Shown in pieces: positions 25,301 to 37,600 of a stretch of DNA of 64,000 nucleotides. The stretch covers positions 2,232,001-2,296,000 of the forward strand of contig JAUPFP010000036.1 in the NCBI GenBank assembly GCA_036925085.1. Reading direction: 5' to 3'. The position numbers and the translations under genes were made by a program. Below the pieces are notes generated by a model. It did not search any database. It saw only the letters and a list, made by a program, of their open reading frames with translations, and was not told the origin of the DNA. The first letter of the stretch is position 1. Each line of letters opens with the position of its first letter. The stretch comes from Brachycybe producta. Its lineage: Eukaryota > Arthropoda > Diplopoda > Playtdesmida > Andrognathidae.

Positions 25301-26807
25301 TCATTTTCTGACGAATGCAACAACAAAGAAAGTGTCAAATGTTCAATCTGTGGTAAAGTGAAATTATTTTCGACGAAACGGATCAAAACCGATTCGATTT
25401 CGTCTTATGAATCGAGTTCTACGGAATCAGTCGATTCTAGTGGTTGGTGCCATTGTTCTACTACCTCTGAAGAAAATAGTCGATCCGTTGGTGGAAATAG
25501 CGAACGTTCTGCACTTGATTCGAGCACCGATTCACTCGGTGGCGCATCTTCTTCCTCTTTTCTCGATTCCACTTGTAGTTCGTCTTCTAGTCCTTTGCAT
25601 CAGAATTGTTCTTCCGCAGGATCCAGCAACGATGCGTCTTCTAGTTCGGAAGAATCTCCGAGTTCACTTCTCGCATCTCGCAACACGGCAATGCCATCTA
25701 TACGTATGAATGCAACGAGTAACAGACAGAAACAATTGGAAGGATTTCGTCGGATGGAGGAACGGATACGGAACATGATGAGGCCTTCGAGTGGCGCTGT
25801 TCAGCCGGGGGATTCTTCAAAAGCAGTTTCGAAGCGGCTCGCCGTTTCTACTCGAAAGCCGATGTTTATATATGTTTTAGATACGAGTAAAGCGATTGCT
25901 TTAGGTGAAGTAAGTTGCTTCGTTCGTTTTTTTTTAAATTTTGTTAGTGAGTGCTGATGACATCACTACATTTATTGTTGAAAAGTTGCGTCTTGAAACT
26001 TAAGAACAGGTGTTTTTCAATTTCAGATAAGCAACACTAACGAGCAATTGAAAGTATTTTAGAAACTGGAACGAGTAACAGATTTACTTCATAAGTTATT
26101 AGTATTTTCATGATTGTTATCTTTCAAAATAAACTTTTTACAGACACAAAACATGAAAAGCTTATTTTAAAACATCTCAGTAAGAAAACACATCTAAGTG
26201 ATTGCGCTACAGGAGTGAAATTAAGAGAAACTAGAAGGGTAGCTCAATCATTTAAGGGTAATTTTTATGTTGATATCTTTCAAAATAAACTTTTCACAGT
26301 TAAAATCTGCTAAGGTTGGGTGATTTTAAAACTGTTTTAGAAACTTTAGACTAATTTCTGTTTAAAATCTTTTAAAATAAGCATTTTATATCCATTTGAA
26401 AATGACCAAAGTTGCAGATGGTATTTTTTATTTTTGTCTATAAAATGTTTATTATGAAAGATAAAAATACTATCAAGTTTTTCATCTGCCATTCCAGTTT
26501 TTAAACGTTGCTTTTCTAAAACGCAGAATAAAATCAGCTCGTCATAAAACATCTCTCATTTTCAGAAACTTAAGGAATTTTCTTCTCGATGCCGTTTCAG
26601 GTCGAATGGTTACCGGTTCAGAACCAGTCAGCATCGGATGGTCCCGAAGAAACTGCTTTCTTCAGTTTGATTCAAGGAAGAGGCGAACTTGTTATGTTCG
26701 GAGGAATTCAGAACGATTCTAACTCTCGTAATCAAGGACCACATTACGGTCGTAACACGGTATCGAACCGTGTTTACGTTCTCACATCGAAACCGAAAAC
26801 GTTCTGA
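22322..26807 (+). CDS. FBXO42: FBXO42 (JFK), F-box and kelch-repeat E3 ligase receptor
   Basis: Ten exons: 22322-22328, 22427-22549, 22627-22863, 22925-23028, 23505-23683, 23768-23864, 23939-24115, 24205-24362, 25078-25909 and 26601-26807 (TGA). They give 706 residues (human 717). The F-box is about residues 8-45 (LPSEVLEFILNFVSPYEDYK, then CKEWRDLV). Kelch blades follow at about 70-320: MFVFGGYAS, DLWRLDLNSRRWIRPLA, VLVLFGGLAHPS, MVVFGGRQLS, NDIWVLDLRNLTWW, LVIGGCG. A long Ser/Asn/Gly-rich linker fills exon 9. The C-terminus closes the propeller with IYVLDTSK and QGRGELVMFGGIQ, exactly as in human FBXO42. It acts as the substrate receptor of an SCF ubiquitin ligase; p53 is a reported target in mammals. 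The first coding exon is only 7 nt (ATGGCGG). Intron 24363-25077 needs a GC donor. The join at 23683/23768 is the least certain. Confidence 0.95.
24650..24960. repeat. Foldback family A copy in FBXO42 intron 8
   Basis: It contains ATCGTCTGTTTAAGGTTGGG, GCTTATTTTGAAAGATATC, TTCAGCTACCCTTCTAGTTT and AAAACTCCG-type end sequence in family-A order. Confidence 0.7.
26005..26540. repeat. Foldback family A copies in FBXO42 intron 9
   Basis: The intron between the linker exon and the last exon is almost filled by two partial family-A copies. Marks are TTAGAAACTGGAACGAG, ATCTTTCAAAATAAACTTTT (twice), GAAACTAGAAGGGTAGC and AGATGGTATTTTTTATTTTTG. Confidence 0.7.
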
Positions 26808-27344
26808 AAGGAATCATTTTTTGTTCAATAAGTTGAGTTTTTGCATCGCTTAAATTAACGATGCAATCACATTCATGTCGTTTTTTTTTAATTGTTTGTA
26901 CAACATTTCGTCACAGATGTACTAATTTATTATTTTTTTCTGTTTGTAAATTTTACATTTGCTGTTTTGTTTGCTTTAAAACAAAAATCATTTTATTCCT
27001 TTTCTTCGTCTTCTTCATTTCCGATTCATGTATCAACTCTCAAAACCCCATTCATTATTAAAAAAAATATTCATTTGAAAAATAAGTCAAATTTGTTGTG
27101 ATCCATTCTTGTCTTTGTCCGTGACCTTAAGTATATCATTTCTCTAAAATGGCAAGAATTGCTTCATTTTCAGTTTCCATTTTGAAGTTTTGTTTGCATC
27201 TTTCTCGTATGAATGTTTTCAAACTGATAGAAGGTCATTATACCATCGAATTTTAGCGTTCTCTCTCTCACTGTCTCCCTTTTGTGCCAAATAGGGGCCT
27301 CATTCTCTCGATCGTTCTCTCTTTCTCGTCTCTATCTATATATG

Positions 27345-28062
27345 CAGGGTGTTCGTAAGTTCTCTCTATCGATTTTAGAGAAAATGTTAATAATTCTCAT
27401 TTTTTTAAGGTGTTGGAAACTAGTAGACCAATGTTTTCCTTAGAGGAGCTGTTAGCTGTCGTCAGTGCACCTTTAAGAGGATTATTATGCGAAGAAATTA
27501 ATTTTCCTGTGATATGTTTAGTCAGAGGATCGAGAAGATTTAATACCATTAGATATCTTTGCTTTAGGATTTATAAAAGGAAACGTTTATGAAACGAAAG
27601 TTAATGACCTTCAAGATCTTGAAAATCGAATTCGAACTGCGGTCAGCTACTGTGGAGCGTTGGCAGCTGTGTTTGAAAATTGAAGAGTGGTCACGTTGAA
27701 TTGTTTTCAAATACATTGTAGACCTCGTGTTAATTGAAGGGGTTCTCATGCATGAAGGTGTTAAGTAACATTTTTTTATGATTTTAAGGTAGCTTCATGC
27801 AAGAAGGTGTTAACTGCTGATCTATCCACTACTACAATCAGTACACGCTAATCTCCTATTGTTCTTTAGAAAATTTACATTAATATGCCTGCAACTATTA
27901 CTGTTAGCATAGCAGATTGCCAACTTTACCCTTTAAGTATCTCAAAATGACAGAAATGTTACTTAACACTTTCCTGCATGAACCCCTTGTGAACCCCATT
28001 ACCTTTTATCACAAAATTTTATATTTTTTATCAAATAGGATCGACACTTTATGGACACCCTG
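27345..28062 (+). mobile_element. Internally deleted Tc1/mariner-type DNA transposon
   Basis: The left end is CAGGGTGTTCGTAAGTTCTC; the right end, reversed, is CAGGGTGTCCATAAAGTGTC. These are inverted termini of about 20 bp. At about 27538-27650 one frame reads LIPLDIFALGFIKGNVYETK followed by VNDLQDLENRIRTAV, the typical C-terminal end of a Tc1/mariner-family transposase (PLDFFLWG...K..VY). The catalytic DDE region is absent, so this is a deleted, dead copy. About 380 bp follow between the coding remnant and the right end. Confidence 0.7.
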
Positions 28063-29771
28063 TATCTCTCTCACTCACTCACTCTCTCACTCTCTCTCTC
28101 TCGGATACATTACAAACTTGGTACATTTTAATTTTTAAGACCTCAAATTTGAACCTAGATTAGAATTTTCTTCTCTTCGATTTCATATTTAAGGAGACGT
28201 AACTACTGTTATTGGATTTTTTAATAAAAAAAAAATATTAGACATAATATTTTATGTTACGAAGTTTTACATTGGTCTAAAAATTAAAAATAAAGAAAAC
28301 CTTTATTTAAAAAAAAACATTGAATGAAAACATAAAAAATCATCATCAGTTAATGGGTTCAGTAATAGGGAGATGATTTTTGTTGATTGAATTTTATGCA
28401 AATAAATGTCGTTTTTTTGTTATCATGTTACAAATTTAGTAACATTTTTCCGTCTATTATTTTTCATGGCTTCATGAATATTTCATAAAAAAAAAATTCT
28501 AAAATTTAATTTTAGAAATAAAACTTATTTATAAACAAATCAAAAGAAAAAGAATCTTTTCAAAAATTTAGTTTCATTTTTTGTTATTATTCAGAATCTT
28601 TCATTTTAAATGTATTTTTTTCTTGAGATTGTATATAATTTTTTGTAAGGATTTTTATGATTTGAGGGTATCAGATTGTTCCATTAGTGGTAACAACAAC
28701 GTTTATCTAAAATAAGAAAGATTTGAAATTTAATTCTTAAATTACTTCGCCTTCAGGTACAAAAAAACTACCCTAATCTTCTTTACCTTTATTCATATTC
28801 TAGTCTAATGGCTTTATTATATTTATAGAAACAAAAGAAGCGTTTTGTACTTTTATCTTTTTTCTGGTAAAATATGATGCAATGTTTCTTTACTTTAAGA
28901 TTTTTTATGACCAGTCTTTACTGTTTCCCTACATCTTGGCCTCTTTATAAATTTATCATTTCGTGTAAGTTATTTAAGTGTGATGTAAAACGTGGAGACC
29001 TACTACATTTTCTAAAAAGAAATTCAGGCCCAACCAATGAGCCCCATGAGGACTACAATGCCCACCATGCCTATGAGGTTCAAAAGAACAAACAAAATAC
29101 ACAAAGGACATCAGGACCACGACGAGCACCAGGACCAACAAAATACACCAGGCCCATGATGCCTTAAAGGACTACAACGCCTAGCAGAGCCTCACAGTTA
29201 GAGGGCCAGATTTTGCATTATGGGGCCGATTTCATTATGAAATGCAATTGCAAACTTAAAAGTCGCACAAAAAATGAATGGAAAACAGATGTTTTTTGGT
29301 GTAGAAAATATAAAAAAAAGTAAAACGAGACATTTTTATTGAAGAAAAGATAGAAAAGTAGGAAATATATTTGAAACAGAAAAATAATTTTGTTAGCTTC
29401 TTTACTTTTAAAAATTTTTTTTGCTCGCCACGCTTGCTAGTGAAAATTAGCAAAAGATGACGCATTTATTATGGCCGAAAATGAAAACCAAGGTGGTGGC
29501 GTTTTTAGATCCAGGTAAATAATTTTTCTCAGGCTGTTTTATTTCCCAGTCCGCCCCTGGTAGCCCATCGGACACTTGAAGACCACCAGATCCATGAGGC
29601 CCACGAAGCAAATGAGCTCTAGCCTCTATGATGTTTCCTAATATATGGTTTGTAAATGGTTATAAAAAATAACGTCACAAAAAATGCAATATAAAAAATT
29701 CAAATTTATATCTTTATAAAGTATACATGTCATTTATTGTGTTGCTATGTCAACTTTTTTTTATTCCAAAC

Positions 29772-30022
29772 TTGGGCCTCGTTACAGAAAGAAAATAGGA
29801 CTATCTTATGACAATAAATTGTCATATCTAGCTCATAGCTTTGTAACAGCCATAAAAACAAATTACAAAATATGATTATGACAAATATTGTCATATAACT
29901 GACATTGACTGGTGTACAAAATTCCATTATGAAATCATAAAATGATTGAGCATAAGCATTGACACCATAAGGTATGATTATCACAATTTTATAACATTTT
30001 TTTACTGTAATCAAACCCTTTA
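29772..30022. mobile_element. MITE family G
   Basis: It starts GGGCCTCGTTACAGAAAGAAAATA and ends near TTTTTTTACTGTAATCAAACCC. It has internal mirror words (GACAATAAATTGTCATA, TATGATTATGACAAATATTG). The same family is nested in the CPLANE2 intron at 16325-16512. Confidence 0.6.
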
Positions 30023-33000
30023 TTATTGATGCAAAATATTTTTAAAAAAAAATTCATTATGGTTTGTAACACTTCCAAAATGATTTCAATTTTGTTAATT
30101 TAATTAATAAAGATTATATGGTTATTATTAGTTTTTATGTTTGTGACCCTCTATTCTTGCTTAGTCCTTGTTTGAGATCAGATCAGTTTTTTTTACCCAT
30201 TAATAGGCCCTAAATTACTATATTCAATAGATTATATGAAAGATGAGAGGATTTTTTTTTTTTGGTTTATTGCCTTAAAAATAATATGAGAGTTTCAATG
30301 ATAAAAAATATATATTAGATTAGAAAAGGATTTAAAGAAAAATACATTTTCAGTTGATATTGATGTTTACTTGATGTCAATATTTAATACATATGATCTT
30401 TGGATAATCTCCAAATGTCGCCTTAAGAGTTCAGAAGAAGAAGAAAAAATTACAATTCGTAATACATATTAAATTACTAGATTATCATTTTTTCTTGTCA
30501 ACTCTTTTAATCCTCTCTTCTTCATATTTGGCAAATGGAAAAAAAAAATATTTTCGACATATTTCACCTAATTTCTTTTACTATATATATATTTTTTTGC
30601 AATTTCTTTTTCTATTGGATGCACAAACGTAGATGGAAAATTCAGACAGATACATTTTCAACATATTTTAAAATGAAATTTAATTCATTTACCATTCTCT
30701 TATAATTTTTTTTTATATTCAATTGTTTTCGATTAATGAACCTGTGGTTTTAATGACGCTTTTTATTTATTAGTTTTATTTATTACAAACATGAGTTTTA
30801 AATTCCATAAAATAGTACAACATCAATTTCTTGTTAATGAAAACATATTTAATTAAAAAAAAATGATCTAATATTATTAAGATTTTAGATCAGTAAATGT
30901 TATTGATTTATCCTCATTTAATGTAATAGACAAATACTATTGTATTTTTAATGATTGCTTAGTCAAAGTTAGTGCTTACACTCATGAACTTTTGATAGGA
31001 AGTTTCATGTATAAGTTGATGTTGAGTTTAGCATTAGCTTTGACAGTTTGACTTTTAAAATCCTTAAAAATACGACCCTTAAAAATACATCTAAACAGAT
31101 ATAACAGAGCTACAGTAGTTGGTTACATTATGTTGTAATATGTTTTCGTTTTTTTTATTATTTGTATTTAATTAGGTCCCAAATACCCATTTTTAATTGA
31201 AATTATAAATCAACCCTGAACTCGAAAACGTCCGATTAAAAAACATGTCATTTTTGTATACATTGACTTTCTTTTAAAGATGTGTTTTTTATATATAGAA
31301 ATGATTAATGATGGTTAATAATACGATCTGAATGAAATCTATGCAGTTCAATGTGCTTTTTTTTACTAGTAATATGGAGAAATTTGCCTTCATTGACACC
31401 TTCAAAATGGTTAGATAATTCTAGTTTTGTATTTTCATGAGATGGGATGGGACTAAAAATAAAAATAGATACGACAGGTAAGACTGATGGGACCTATGGG
31501 ACTGACGGGATGGTATAGGTTGGGAACTTGGGACGAAGCTCCTTTGTGGGATATGCTGTGGTACATGGTACTGTGCATGTTGTGGGTCCAACCTCTTGTT
31601 AAGAAGCCTTATAGCCTATAGGCTGCGATGCCAACAAGAGTTTGGTTATTTTACTTTTTCAGATCAAAGTGAAAATTTAACTGAAAATATTAAATTATAT
31701 AAACATTATCAATCACTGGGATACATCTTCTTTCATACTGGAATCAACTCCTCTTATCTATGGTATTTTCTTCGGCAATTTTTTATTCAATATTCCAGTG
31801 TAAAATTTTTTTCTCCAAAATATTGTGGACTTATGTACCAGTTCAAGATTTTACACGACTGTAGTAGTGTTACATTTATCTCATTTGTTTCCAGGTAGGA
31901 AACACGGTCAAGTGACTTAGGCAGATCTTGTCCACGTTGCTAACATTTTGTAGTTTATTATTATTTAGCTCTTATTTAGTCAAGTGTCAATATTTTAATG
32001 CTATTGATGTTGATGCTTTATTTAAAAAAGGAGTTTTTTGCCTTCTAATCAGCGTTTCCAGTGCAAGTTATTCATTGTGCATTGTTAAATATTATTATTA
32101 ATCTAAATATAATATTATTATGTACAAGTCGAATATCTGCCTTACCTTCCCATTTTGAAAAAAAAAACTTTTTGTCAATTGTGGAAATTCCCACCTCGAA
32201 GATAGAAATGTTTCGGAATTAATTTTTGCTATTCACGTTCACTGTCATGGTTGGGGCCAGATTTTTAACTGATGTGAGTGACAGATAAATTAATAACATA
32301 ATCCTGGCCAGAAGGTACCATTTCCTCCCATTATTACATTTTTTTGAATAGATTGTGAGTGGAGAATGAGGGATAAATATAGGCCCAAATTGACATTCTC
32401 AATCTTTTCATTGAAATGAGCCCCCTTTTATTTTTAGAATTTTTCAAACTTTTTAAAAATGGTTTTGCGAGTTACTTTTAAAATTTTCTTCCTCGGGTTG
32501 GCCCACTTATCGAGTTTCTACATTGAAGTCTCTTCAATTATATTAAGAACGTTGTGATTTTCCATTATTAAAAATTTGGAAGTTTTTTTATGAAAACATT
32601 TTTTTTTAATTGAGGCAATATCAAATTTTTTTTTTATTTTTGTAACCCATTTTCTCGTGATCTCATCTCAAAATCTGAAATACTCTTGACCATATAAAAT
32701 GTTCTGCAATCTTTTTTTGAGACTGGAAGGGTTTAAACCTGGGGCTTAAATGCTTTCTTTCAAATTAGGAAGGCGTAAATCTTTTATAAGTTCTTAGAAA
32801 ACAAATGACTTCGTGTAAAACTTGTTTTATTTTAAAAAAATTCACTTTAGCTTGTTTGAAACATTTTTTTAAAAAAAGTTTTGGGGTGTAATTGAATGTT
32901 GGAAATGCCCAAGGTAAATTGTTTTATGGATTCTGATAATATTAAGTATTTATTTCTTGACATAAATAAATTTTAGTGTAACTTCATTAATGTATATTTA

Positions 33001-34649
33001 TATCAGATCATGTTACTTTTGTCGTGTTAGAACTCAGAAATCAAATTTTGTTTTAGTATCTTCTGAATTTTCTCAAAAGTCTTTTTTGGAGTGTAATAAC
33101 TAATAAGTAAGCATAATGCCGAAAGTTTGCATAAAATGCACAAAACGAATAATGACAAAATCCAACCCCTTTTTGGGTGCATCATGATACCATACAAGTG
33201 ACTTATTTCCAATAATTAATTAGTTTAACCCAAAATAAAAATGCATAAAACGCACAAATTGCATAATCTTTGGAAATTGCATGAAGTCGTGTAATTTACC
33301 GTATTTCTTTTAAAAAAAAACATTTTAGTCAGAAATGTTTTATTACTGGTTTATTAAACCGATCCGTTTTCATTTTACATTTTTTTTTGTTATTCTGATA
33401 TTTCTTCATACATTTAATTAATTGTGCTTTTACTATAAATTCTAAAAACAATTTGCAAATTTTTGAATTTTTATTTGCAAAAAGTTTTATCAAAACGAAT
33501 ATCCAAATTTGTTAAAAGCTAGAATATTAGGTGATGTGCAGGGTTATTTTCATGAAGAAAAAAATTAACTTTTTATGGTATAAAACTTATTTATTGAAAT
33601 CTTTTACAATGAATTGAGAAATAAAAGTTTGCAATAAAAGTTTGAAATAAAAGTTATCACCATGAAAAAAAATTAGCATATCTCTTATTATTCAAACTTT
33701 TTGTAAAATTTTCGTTTAACTTTTTGTAGCTAGCAATGTGCTGAAACAAAAATTTACTGAAGATTTAAAATATATCGTGTAAAGGTATTTTGAGAAACAA
33801 CTCAAGGGCATATTTTATTATAAGGGGAAGTGAATAGGTCCATTTATGATTTTAGGAAATTGTCAGGGTAGGGTCCCTATGATGTTGTACAGAGTTTTAA
33901 ACAATTCCTGTTTGGTTTATGAGAATTTTGAGAAATGCAATTGAGATTTTTAAGTACAAAGTACAGAATTGGCCCACTCAAAATAAAAATCTGTCCGATG
34001 ATGTCACACAAGGGTTTGGTTCATGATGACGTCATTTTAGAAATGCTTGAGGACCTTTTAAACTGATTGTGGTCAACTTTTTTTTTGTGCTGTTATTTGT
34101 AAAAAAAAAATCAAGTGTGATTGATTTTATTGTGAAGTTGATGTCATAATGTTTCATTTAAAAAGATGCACATAATACAAGTTACATCGGCTGTTTATAT
34201 TTCAATTGATCTGATTGGTTGAATGCAATAGGCGGGAATTTAAGTCGATTGATTATTGGTTTAGATTTCATGTGGGCATGGAGATGATGACATTTATAAA
34301 GAGGCAAAATTTCTTATAGATTTCTAATTTTTTTTTGTTGTTGTAAATTTTCGAAGTATCATTGCAAAAAAAAAAATTTGCAAATAGAAAATGTGTTTCT
34401 TTATTATTATTATTATCAAAGAAGTTTTAAATGTTTGATGATAATTTTGGCACAAATTGAACTTTATTATAATTTTTTGTTGTTGTATGCTTTCGTTTTT
34501 ATCTTCTAATTATTCTTCAATATATATAAACTCTTTGAAAATAATCGATCCAAACAAAAGCAATTATTTGTTTGTTGACCCTGCAGTAGATTTTTTTATA
34601 TATATATATATCTTCTTATTGTGCATCTTGTTCATTGTTATAACATTAT

Positions 34650-37600
34650 ATGATGATAATGATGATGTTCAGGATGATGATGGAATTTCGTGGAAATCGT
34701 CTTTGCTTTATGCATCTTATTATTTTATTTGTTTTATTATTTACTGTCAGTTCAGCATTTTTTATTGACAAGGTAAGTTTCAAAAATTTATATTTAATTT
34801 TACTTATTTTGTTAAAAATACATTAAGTTTACAAAAAAAATTACATTTATATAATCCTAATAGTCCTAAGTGATATAAATTTGATTATTTTATTTTACTG
34901 TTTGTATTGGTAAAATAATTATATAATTTACAACAATTTTTTAAAAAAAATGTGGATGTTGATAAAAAAAAAAATTTTTTTTTATATCAAATTTAATTAT
35001 TCAGTAGGCTTACTTAAAAAGTTCTTTTATATTAATTTATTTAAAAATGTAAATAAATGATCAACTACAATTTTGAATATATTTTAGTTTATTTTACTGT
35101 TTCTATTTTGTTAAGATAATTATATAATTTACAACAATTTTGTAAAAAAATGTGGACGTTTTAATTGATAAATTTTTTTTTCAAATTAAACGTGATAACT
35201 TTAATTATTCAGTAGGCTTACTTAAAAAGTTCTTTTATATTAATTTATTTAAAAATGTAAATCAATGATAAATTATAATTTTGAATATATTTTATAAAAT
35301 ATATACGTTACATTTTTTTGTTGTAAATTGGTAATTATAAAACATTTTGAAACATATTTTGTCTAAAAGGAAAAATTCTGGACACTTTTATCTGATGACC
35401 AATTTTATTTTTGTAATAATTCAAAGCTTTATCATAACGACTAATAAATTAACAAAAATATGAAAGTGCAAAAGTTATTTTAATTATCACTTTTTTATTA
35501 GAATTTTTTTGAGCTTCAAAAGTTTTAATTACTTAAAATAACGTAATTTTAATACAGTATGAAAAAAAGTATTTATAAAATTCTACAAAATTGTAATTGA
35601 CATATTTTTTGTTCCATAATTCTACAACAAAAATTCTATTAAAAAAATTAAAATAAACACTTCGAGTTTACAAAATTCAACAAATTTATGTTCAATTATT
35701 TTGTCCAATTTTTTTTTTCTGCAACAATTTTATTAAAAATTCTTTTTTTTGATTTAATAAAAGTAAATTAAAACATTTTGCACAGTTTTCTAGTTCCAAA
35801 GTACAAAATGAATGAATTAATAATATGAATGAATTGACGTAATATGCATTTTTTTGTGTGTGTGGTTAATGTTTAGAGGAATTTGCATCTGGACGATGAG
35901 GATCTAGTTCATGAAGTGACCTCTCACTTGGACTCTAATTCAACCGAAGGACCTTGTCACCTAAGTGTCACTTGTGCGTGGGAGGTTTACACCCCCTTTA
36001 AAAGGACCTTCGAATATCTTATCAAAAACACGTTAGTAGTTTATTTATTTTAAAATTATTATTTTTAATACTCATTATTAATTTTTTTTCTCTTAACCCC
36101 TTCTTGTTAAAAATTCCTTTTTTTGTTAAGCCAAAGGTTTTAAAAGGACAATGAACTTTTTTTTTCACCCTTTCAAATAACTTAAAATTAACTCAATTTA
36201 ATTTTTTTAATATTAAGGAAGTTCTTTTAATATCGTTATAAAATTCTTTTTTTTTATATTAAAAAAAGTCCAGTGTTTGTATGTGGTGGTCATTGGTCTT
36301 AAATCTAAATGACTTGAAATTTTTTTTTTCTTTTCTAATATTGTCACACAATTAATATCCATTTTTTTACTTCATCTTCTACATTGTAAAATATTATTTC
36401 TAAGAGGGCAGTGGCCCTTCTCAATGGAAAGAAGAAAAAAGAGAAAAGATAATAATGAAAATTGAATTGCATCATGTTACACCACATTCACATTGAATGG
36501 TTCCTTTGTACTATGAATCCACATTCCACAATTGAATCGCCCAATTTTGGGCACGTGGTGGGCCATGGGTGAACACGACCTTTCGTCTCTTGAAATGAAA
36601 CTTAAATTTTTTTTTGGTTGTGAATTTTTTTTCTCTCTACATTATAATCATCATTAATTATTATTATTATTATCACATGTGGTCAATTGACTCATTATAT
36701 TTTAGAAGAAGCATAGAAGCCAAGAGGACTAAGTGACATTGACAAAAAAAAAAGTAATGTTCTGATTAAATTTTGAGTTCAAAATAAACCTTCCACAATG
36801 TTAATAATTTTACGTTCTGACAGCTTATAATGCACCAAATGAGCAGTTTTTTTCATTTATTTCTCTTCTCCAACAAATTTCTTTATCATTTCATTGACAA
36901 AATGTAGTAGATCTACTTATAGAATTTAACAAAAAAAAATGTCACTTATCTCTCTTGGCTTGTAAGCTGCTCATTTATATTTATCTCCTGTGTTCACTCT
37001 CTATATTAAAAAGATAAACTCTTGTTCTTTTGATTTTTGACCACATTTCTTAATTTTACTAATGTTAGTGGTTAAAATTGCACGTATTTACAATTAACAC
37101 AAAGACAGTGGTCATTTCCAGGGCTGACAAATTAGGAAACTTTCTCAAAAACAGCAAAAATGTCATAATAATTGCAATTAAAACTGCATTAGAATATTTC
37201 CACTCAAAATTAAAATCCCGATTTTTCCGAAGGAAAAAAAAAGTTTTCTTCCCGAATTCCCCAAAATAATGTGTTTTTTATCTCAGTTTTAAATGAATTT
37301 ATTACTTTTTAGATTAAGTTTATCACTACATATATCCAAAATTTATAATCTCAAACTAAATAAAATATTATAAAAAAACTATAAAACAATTTATAAAATA
37401 AACAAAAACTGCTCCTGTATGTGAGGCTAGTCAAGTTTGCTTGGAAAAAAAAACATTGAGAAACTTAATAATTATTCATTTTAATTCTACTGATCTTTCA
37501 ACAAATAAAGTTAAAATTTTAATATTTGTTCTCCAGAAGCAATTTTTTTTCTTCCAATTTATGCATATTTTGAATTCCGAACCCGTTCTGATTTTGGCTA

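Larger units (their letters stand above)
26808..34649. other. Gene-poor interval between FBXO42 and the secreted-protein gene
   Basis: No gene was recognised in 7.8 kb on either strand. Identified contents are a Tc1/mariner remnant (27345-28062), a family G MITE (about 29772-30022), an ACC/CAT-rich stretch at about 29020-29170 of unknown nature, a possible CAGTCCGCCCCTGG transposon end near 29550, and otherwise AT-rich DNA. A short imperfect hairpin is present at about 31586-31643 (CCAACCTCTTGTT/AACAAGAGTTTGG). Confidence 0.6.

Noticed and set aside
28874-29167. Frame with Thr/Pro/Ala-rich tail (GPTNEPHEDYN...).
   Set aside because: Repetitive ACC/CAT-rich DNA without start context, splice sites or family resemblance.
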